Positions 5,589 to 8,521 of a stretch of 8,521 bases of DNA are shown piece after piece (the stretch's first letter is position 1; the number at the start of each line of letters is the position of its first letter). This DNA is from Acidobacteriota bacterium. Its GTDB lineage: Bacteria; Acidobacteriota; Terriglobia; Acidiferrales; UBA7541. Location: the NCBI GenBank assembly GCA_016179005.1, contig JACOSF010000255.1, forward strand, positions 1-8,521. The letters are read 5' to 3'. A model generated the notes under the pieces. The model was not told the origin of the DNA. It did no database searches and saw nothing but the letters and a program-made list of their open reading frames with translations. The position numbers and the translations under genes are program-made.

Positions 5589-6797
5589 TTAACTTTTTTC
5601 TTCGCCGGAACCCTTGCCATCGCGGTGCAGTGTCACCGAAACCCGTTCGACCTGCGTCGCGAACCGCCGCACCTCCGCCACCAGCGCTGCCGGCCAATGT
5701 GCATTTTCGAGCGCATGCGCCAGCGCCGCGGTGTCCAGTTCGGAGATTTCCTCCCATTTCCCCGCTCCCTTGAGCAGAGCCTCGAGCGCCGCGCGTTCCT
5801 CCTCGCGCTTGCCTGGAAACTTTTCCGCTTCGCTCAGGCGGACGGAGAGCTGCGCGCCGCTGCCCTGAATAATACGCAAGTTTCGTTGCCGCGCAAAGGC
5901 AATTACCTGTTCCTTCAATTGTTCGAGGCGCAACTCGAGGGTGTCCCTTTCGAACTTGATTTTGGTGTATTCGTCCGCCAGCCGCACGCCGTCGTCCGCT
6001 TTGAACTGCGCCGGCGGCAGCGCGAGGACCGAATCGGGGTGCTGCCAGAGCGGGCAGTCCGGCTTGTACTCGCACCAGTCGCAGAGATTGCTGCGTTTGC
6101 CATCGAACCGCGTGGTTTGCTCCACGCGATCAATCAGCTCGATGGTCTGATGCCGGAGTTGGACCAACTGTTGGGCGGTGCGGCACGAGCGCTGCGTCTC
6201 GCGAAACGCGACGTAGTGCCAGATCAGCTCCACGCCGCGCGCTTCCGGCCACTGCCGCTGGACACCGATCTGGTAGAGCGCGAGCTGGCGGTCGGCGTCG
6301 GCTTTCTCCTGTGCCGGCAGGGTGCGGCTGGTCTTGTAGTCGTGGATTTCGATGGTGCCGTCGGCACGCCGGGCGATGCGGTCCACGTAGCCCTGCAATT
6401 GGTACTTCCCCTCCCCGTCGAGAGGAAACGTCAGGTGCACTTCAGTGCCCAGCGTCTGGCTCTGCCGGAAGGGCGCGTTCCGCTCGTAGAAGTTGCGAAT
6501 GCACTTCGTGCCGTAGTCGAAGTAATTCTGCTCGGTCATGCTCGCGCGGACGATGCGCACGTGCGGCCCCCACGCTTGCTTCCACCGCGCCGCGAAAAAG
6601 TCGAGCAGCTCGTCCAGCGTGTCCAGCTTTTCCAGTTGCAGATCGTCGTAGAGCTTTCGCAAGACCTCGTGGACCAGCCCGCCGAGAAAAGCCTCCACGC
6701 CCTGCTCCGCCTTTTTGATCCCGTCAATGTAGCGGAACTTGTACTTCAGCGGGCAGTTCTCAAAGGTTTCCAGCCGGGAATGAGAATAGACGGGCAT
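5589..6797 (-). CDS. RecB/AddB/Cas4-type PD-(D/E)XK nuclease with Fe-S cysteines
   Basis: A 402-residue stand-alone nuclease of the PDDEXK_1 group, the RecB/AddB C-terminal nuclease family. Such enzymes are Mg-dependent DNA exonucleases or endonucleases, usually in repair. The opening SHSRLETFENCPLKYKFRYI (5-24) carries the first cysteine, Cys15. His43 lies in GGLVHEVL, Asp139 in QGYVDRIAR, Asp153 and Lys155 in IHDYKTSR, and Gln171 in DRQLALYQ: the full set of active-site motifs in order. Cys239, Cys242 and Cys248 (LCDWCEYKPDC), with Cys15, match the four-cysteine iron-sulphur staple of AddB, Cas4 and Dna2. A C-terminal extension (about 265-402) has a likely coiled coil (272-303) and then a small domain of unknown role. 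The ATG at 6797 places the family motif at the N-terminus but has no Shine-Dalgarno sequence. A longer frame to 6929 has no family signal and covers the promoter region. No cas, helicase or addA gene is in view. Confidence 0.9.
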   Translation of the reverse strand: MPVYSHSRLETFENCPLKYKFRYIDGIKKAEQGVEAFLGGLVHEVLRKLYDDLQLEKLDTLDELLDFFAARWKQAWGPHVRIVRASMTEQNYFDYGTKCIRNFYERNAPFRQSQTLGTEVHLTFPLDGEGKYQLQGYVDRIARRADGTIEIHDYKTSRTLPAQEKADADRQLALYQIGVQRQWPEARGVELIWHYVAFRETQRSCRTAQQLVQLRHQTIELIDRVEQTTRFDGKRSNLCDWCEYKPDCPLWQHPDSVLALPPAQFKADDGVRLADEYTKIKFERDTLELRLEQLKEQVIAFARQRNLRIIQGSGAQLSVRLSEAEKFPGKREEERAALEALLKGAGKWEEISELDTAALAHALENAHWPAALVAEVRRFATQVERVSVTLHRDGKGSGEEKS

Positions 6798-6823
6798 CCG
6801 ATTGCGTCGGGGCGAAACGCGCC

Positions 6824-6847
6824 CTCTGGCTATCGTATAGCGCAGAG
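6824..6847. repeat. Dyad symmetry in the divergent promoter region
   Basis: CTCTGGCTAT at 6824-6833 is the inverted complement of ATAGC-G-CAGAG at 6837-6847. It gives ten base pairs with one extra G, around a CGT centre. It overlaps the -10 and start region of the candidate nuclease promoter, so it may be an operator. It could also be chance. Confidence 0.4.
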
Positions 6848-6862
6848 AGTCGCTGTGCGCAA
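6834..6862 (-). promoter_or_regulatory. Candidate promoter of the nuclease gene
   Basis: On the minus strand TTGCGC (6857-6862) and TATACG (6834-6839) are 17 bases apart, matching the consensus at three and four of six positions. Transcription would start near 6827, giving a leader of about 30 bases before ATG 6797. Confidence 0.35.
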
Positions 6863-6874
6863 GCGATCCGAGAA

Positions 6875-6895
6875 GAGGAGCGCCAAGCGCTCTTC
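6875..6895. repeat. Inverted repeat upstream of the TonB receptor
   Basis: GAGGAGCGC at 6875-6883 pairs with GCGCTCTTC at 6887-6895 (nine pairs, one G-U) around a three-base loop. No T run follows on either strand. It lies just before TAGAAT (6903-6908), a possible -10 for the receptor gene, so a regulatory role is possible. Confidence 0.35.
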
Positions 6896-6937
6896 CGGGA
6901 GTTAGAATCGTACCGCGTACCGGGCTCAAAAGTTGCC

Positions 6938-7255
6938 ATGTTCAAACATGCTGGCATTGCGGGTTTCTGGCTTCTGCTCACGCTCGGCGCGAATCCTGTA
7001 GCGGCAACGGCGGACTCGCCGGCGCAGCTCCGGGGAAAAGTGGCGGACGACCGGCTTCTTTCGCCTTGTGGACCAGGCGGTGCAACTCCAGGAAGGCGCG
7101 AACGAAGCCGCTTTCACGTTGAGCCACGAGTTCGAAATCCACGAGACCGTCGAAGTGCATTCCTCCACCACGCGCATCGAGCCGCAGGAAGCGGCGCATC
7201 AGAAAACGCTGGTCGCCCACGAAATCCGCGACATCCCTGTCCCCGGCTCTCATGA
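6938..7255 (+). pseudogene. 5' fragment of the TonB receptor (signal peptide and start of regulatory domain)
   Basis: This frame begins with a clear signal peptide (MFKHAGIAGFWLLLTLGANPVAATA, cleavage near residue 25). It continues as DSPAQLRGKVADD, the usual start of the carboxypeptidase-like regulatory domain that precedes the plug in Acidobacteriota receptors. After about residue 38 (position 7051) the frame is nonsense (RLLSPCGPGGATPG...) and stops at 7255. The receptor continues in another frame (GFFRLVDQAVQLQEG from 7053). Roughly 55-70 residues expected between these points are absent. A single-base slip is therefore not enough: an out-of-frame deletion, or an assembly collapse, fits better. 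No good ribosome binding site precedes ATG 6938. Confidence 0.7.
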
Positions 7256-8521
7256 CCTGCGGAATACTCTGCCCGCGCTGCCAGGAGTGTTGCTCGACCA
7301 TTTCGGCCAGTTGCACGTGGCCGGCGCCCGCGCAGGACAAACTGAATTCCTGCTCGATGGATTCGAGATCGGCAATCCAGCGACGGGCGAGCTGACCGTG
7401 CGCGTGAACGTGGACACAGTTCGCGCCATGACAGTGGAGACCGGACGCTATGGCGCGCAATACGCACATGCCGGCGCGGGCGTGGTGGCGCTGGACACGA
7501 CGGCCGGCGACAACCGCTGGCGCATCGGCACAACAAACTTCATCCCCGACCTCAATCTAGAGCGCGGCGTGCATTTCGGAAACTGGTATCCCCGCTTCAC
7601 GTTTTCCGGTCCGCTCAGGAAGGGCAAGGCGTGGTTTTCCGACGCCGTCAGCATCCAGCACTCCTTCGATCTGGTCCGCGAGCAGCCGCGGGGCGCCGAC
7701 ACGACAACCCAATGGGCCGGCGACAACCTGCTTCGCGCGCAGATCAACTTGACGCCAACGAACGTCCTGCAGGGCAGCTTCCTCTACAACCGTTTGAGCG
7801 GGAGCCACCTGGGCTTGGGGCCCTTTGCGCCACTCTCGACGACGATCGACGCAGAGGTGCGCCGCTACTTCGTTTCCGTCAAGGATCAGATTTCCCTGAA
7901 GAGAACGCTGATCGAACTGGGAGCCGCCGCCGAAAACCGGCACGCGGAAATTCTGCCAATGGGCGCGGCGACGTACGTGATTATGCCAAGCAGCGTGTCT
8001 GGAAATTTTTTCGAGACGCGGCGGCAGGGCGTGCGCCGATGGCAGACGATGGGAAGCATGATTCTGCCGTCGCGCCACTGGCACGGATCCCATGATGTTC
8101 AGGCGGGCATGAACCTAGCGGCGACTGCCTTCACGCAATCTGCCGCGCGGAATCCCATCGAGTTTCAGCGTGCGGACGCCACGCTCTCGCAGCGCTCGAC
8201 CTTTTCCGGGCCCGCGCAGTTACGCCTCACCAACACTCAGCTGGGCGCCTACGCGCAGGACTCCTGGCGAATCGCCCACGCATGGGTAGTGCAAGCGGGC
8301 CTTCGCGTGGATTGGGACCGGCTCATCCAGCGCGCGGTTGTGCAGCCGCGCATTGCGGCAAACATTCTTCCCTTCCGCGACGAGCGCACCAAGCTGTCCG
8401 TAGCCTGGGGAATGTACTATCAGCCGATTGACCTGGCCTTGTGGGGGCAGGGATTTGATCAGCGACAGAACGACGTGTTCTTCGATGCCACGGGAACGGT
8501 TCCTGTGCTGGGCCCCGTTGT
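7068..8521 (+). CDS. TonB-dependent receptor, plug and barrel, 3' end beyond window
   Basis: An outer-membrane receptor of the carboxypeptidase-regulatory-domain/plug/beta-barrel type, which imports a large substrate (often a glycan or siderophore) powered by TonB. The frame is open from 7002 to the window end with no stop. GTG 7068 is merely the first possible start codon and has no ribosome binding site. The protein-like part begins at 7053 (GFFRLVDQAVQLQEG), the tail of the regulatory domain. The plug follows (about 7173-7506). Its features are IPVPGSHDLRNTLPALPGV, FLLDGFEIGNPATGE, and VRAMTVETGRYGAQYAHAGAGVVALDT, the plug's end motif. Barrel strands then begin at RWRIGTTNFIPD, FTFSGPLRKGKAWFSDA and so on. 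About 480 residues are visible; relatives are commonly 800 or more. The signal peptide lies in a different frame, so as written this protein could not be exported. Substrate is unknown. Confidence 0.85.
   Translation, partial: MDQAVQLQEGANEAAFTLSHEFEIHETVEVHSSTTRIEPQEAAHQKTLVAHEIRDIPVPGSHDLRNTLPALPGVLLDHFGQLHVAGARAGQTEFLLDGFEIGNPATGELTVRVNVDTVRAMTVETGRYGAQYAHAGAGVVALDTTAGDNRWRIGTTNFIPDLNLERGVHFGNWYPRFTFSGPLRKGKAWFSDAVSIQHSFDLVREQPRGADTTTQWAGDNLLRAQINLTPTNVLQGSFLYNRLSGSHLGLGPFAPLSTTIDAEVRRYFVSVKDQISLKRTLIELGAAAENRHAEILPMGAATYVIMPSSVSGNFFETRRQGVRRWQTMGSMILPSRHWHGSHDVQAGMNLAATAFTQSAARNPIEFQRADATLSQRSTFSGPAQLRLTNTQLGAYAQDSWRIAHAWVVQAGLRVDWDRLIQRAVVQPRIAANILPFRDERTKLSVAWGMYYQPIDLALWGQGFDQRQNDVFFDATGTVPVLGPV

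Noticed and set aside
5538..6905. 455-codon open frame on the plus strand opposite the nuclease gene
   Set aside because: It is an antisense shadow. The translation is Leu/Arg/Glu-rich without domains, while the minus strand has all nuclease motifs. Long antisense frames are expected in GC-rich genes.
7009..7048. Direct repeat GGCGGAC at 7009-7015 and 7042-7048, a possible deletion junction
   Set aside because: Seven bases of GC-rich sequence recur easily by chance, and the copies do not sit at both edges of the inferred lesion.
1..8521. Search for CRISPR arrays, tRNA, rRNA, transposase or defence-island genes
   Set aside because: I saw no regularly spaced repeats, cloverleaf, rRNA-like stretch or transposase. 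The RecB-like nuclease has no cas genes nearby, so calling it Cas4 is not supported.

Overview
The window looks like chromosomal DNA from a member of the Acidobacteriota. This is an inference from family content, not from a marker gene. The DNA is GC-rich and genes are tightly packed. It carries an S9 prolyl-oligopeptidase-type peptidase, a DUF2157/GDYXXLXY membrane pair, a DUF6526 membrane protein, secreted proteins of kinds I associate with this phylum, and a large TonB-dependent receptor of the carboxypeptidase-regulatory-domain type.

Layout from left to right. (1) Positions 2-493, plus strand: the C-terminal catalytic part of an S9 peptidase, cut by the window edge. (2) Positions 499-2162, minus strand: a two-gene operon. 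The DUF2157 polytopic membrane protein comes first and overlaps the GDYXXLXY-type protein by four bases (ATGA). This operon converges on the peptidase with a 5-base gap. (3) Positions 2163-2613: a 451-base non-coding stretch whose right half is a structured leader, including a terminator-like hairpin with a T run. (4) Positions 2614-3720, plus strand: three small genes. They are a CspA-family cold shock protein starting at TTG, a 78-residue protein resembling a Tudor-like UvrD-tail/DUF3553 domain with a basic tail, and a two-helix DUF6526 membrane protein. Hairpin terminators separate them, and the DUF6526 promoter is interleaved with the terminator in front of it. (5) A palindromic intergenic repeat at 3756-3792. 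(6) Two secreted proteins of unknown function that face each other (3882-4730 plus, 4770-5504 minus). (7) A stand-alone RecB/AddB/Cas4-type PD-(D/E)XK nuclease with an apparent iron-sulphur cysteine set (5589-6797 minus). It is upstream of, and possibly co-transcribed with, the second secreted protein. (8) A 140-base divergent intergenic region with two dyads and a candidate nuclease promoter. (9) A TonB-dependent receptor (from 6938 plus, running off the window) whose N-terminus is broken. The signal peptide and the start of the regulatory domain lie in one frame. The plug and barrel lie in another, and most of the regulatory domain is missing.

The genes do not form one pathway. They read as housekeeping or envelope genes in short transcription units. 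The observations most worth a second look are the receptor lesion, the csp leader, the overlapping terminator/promoter at 3203-3251, and the nuclease with its conserved-looking C-terminal extension. I found no CRISPR array, tRNA, rRNA, insertion sequence or obvious new defence system.
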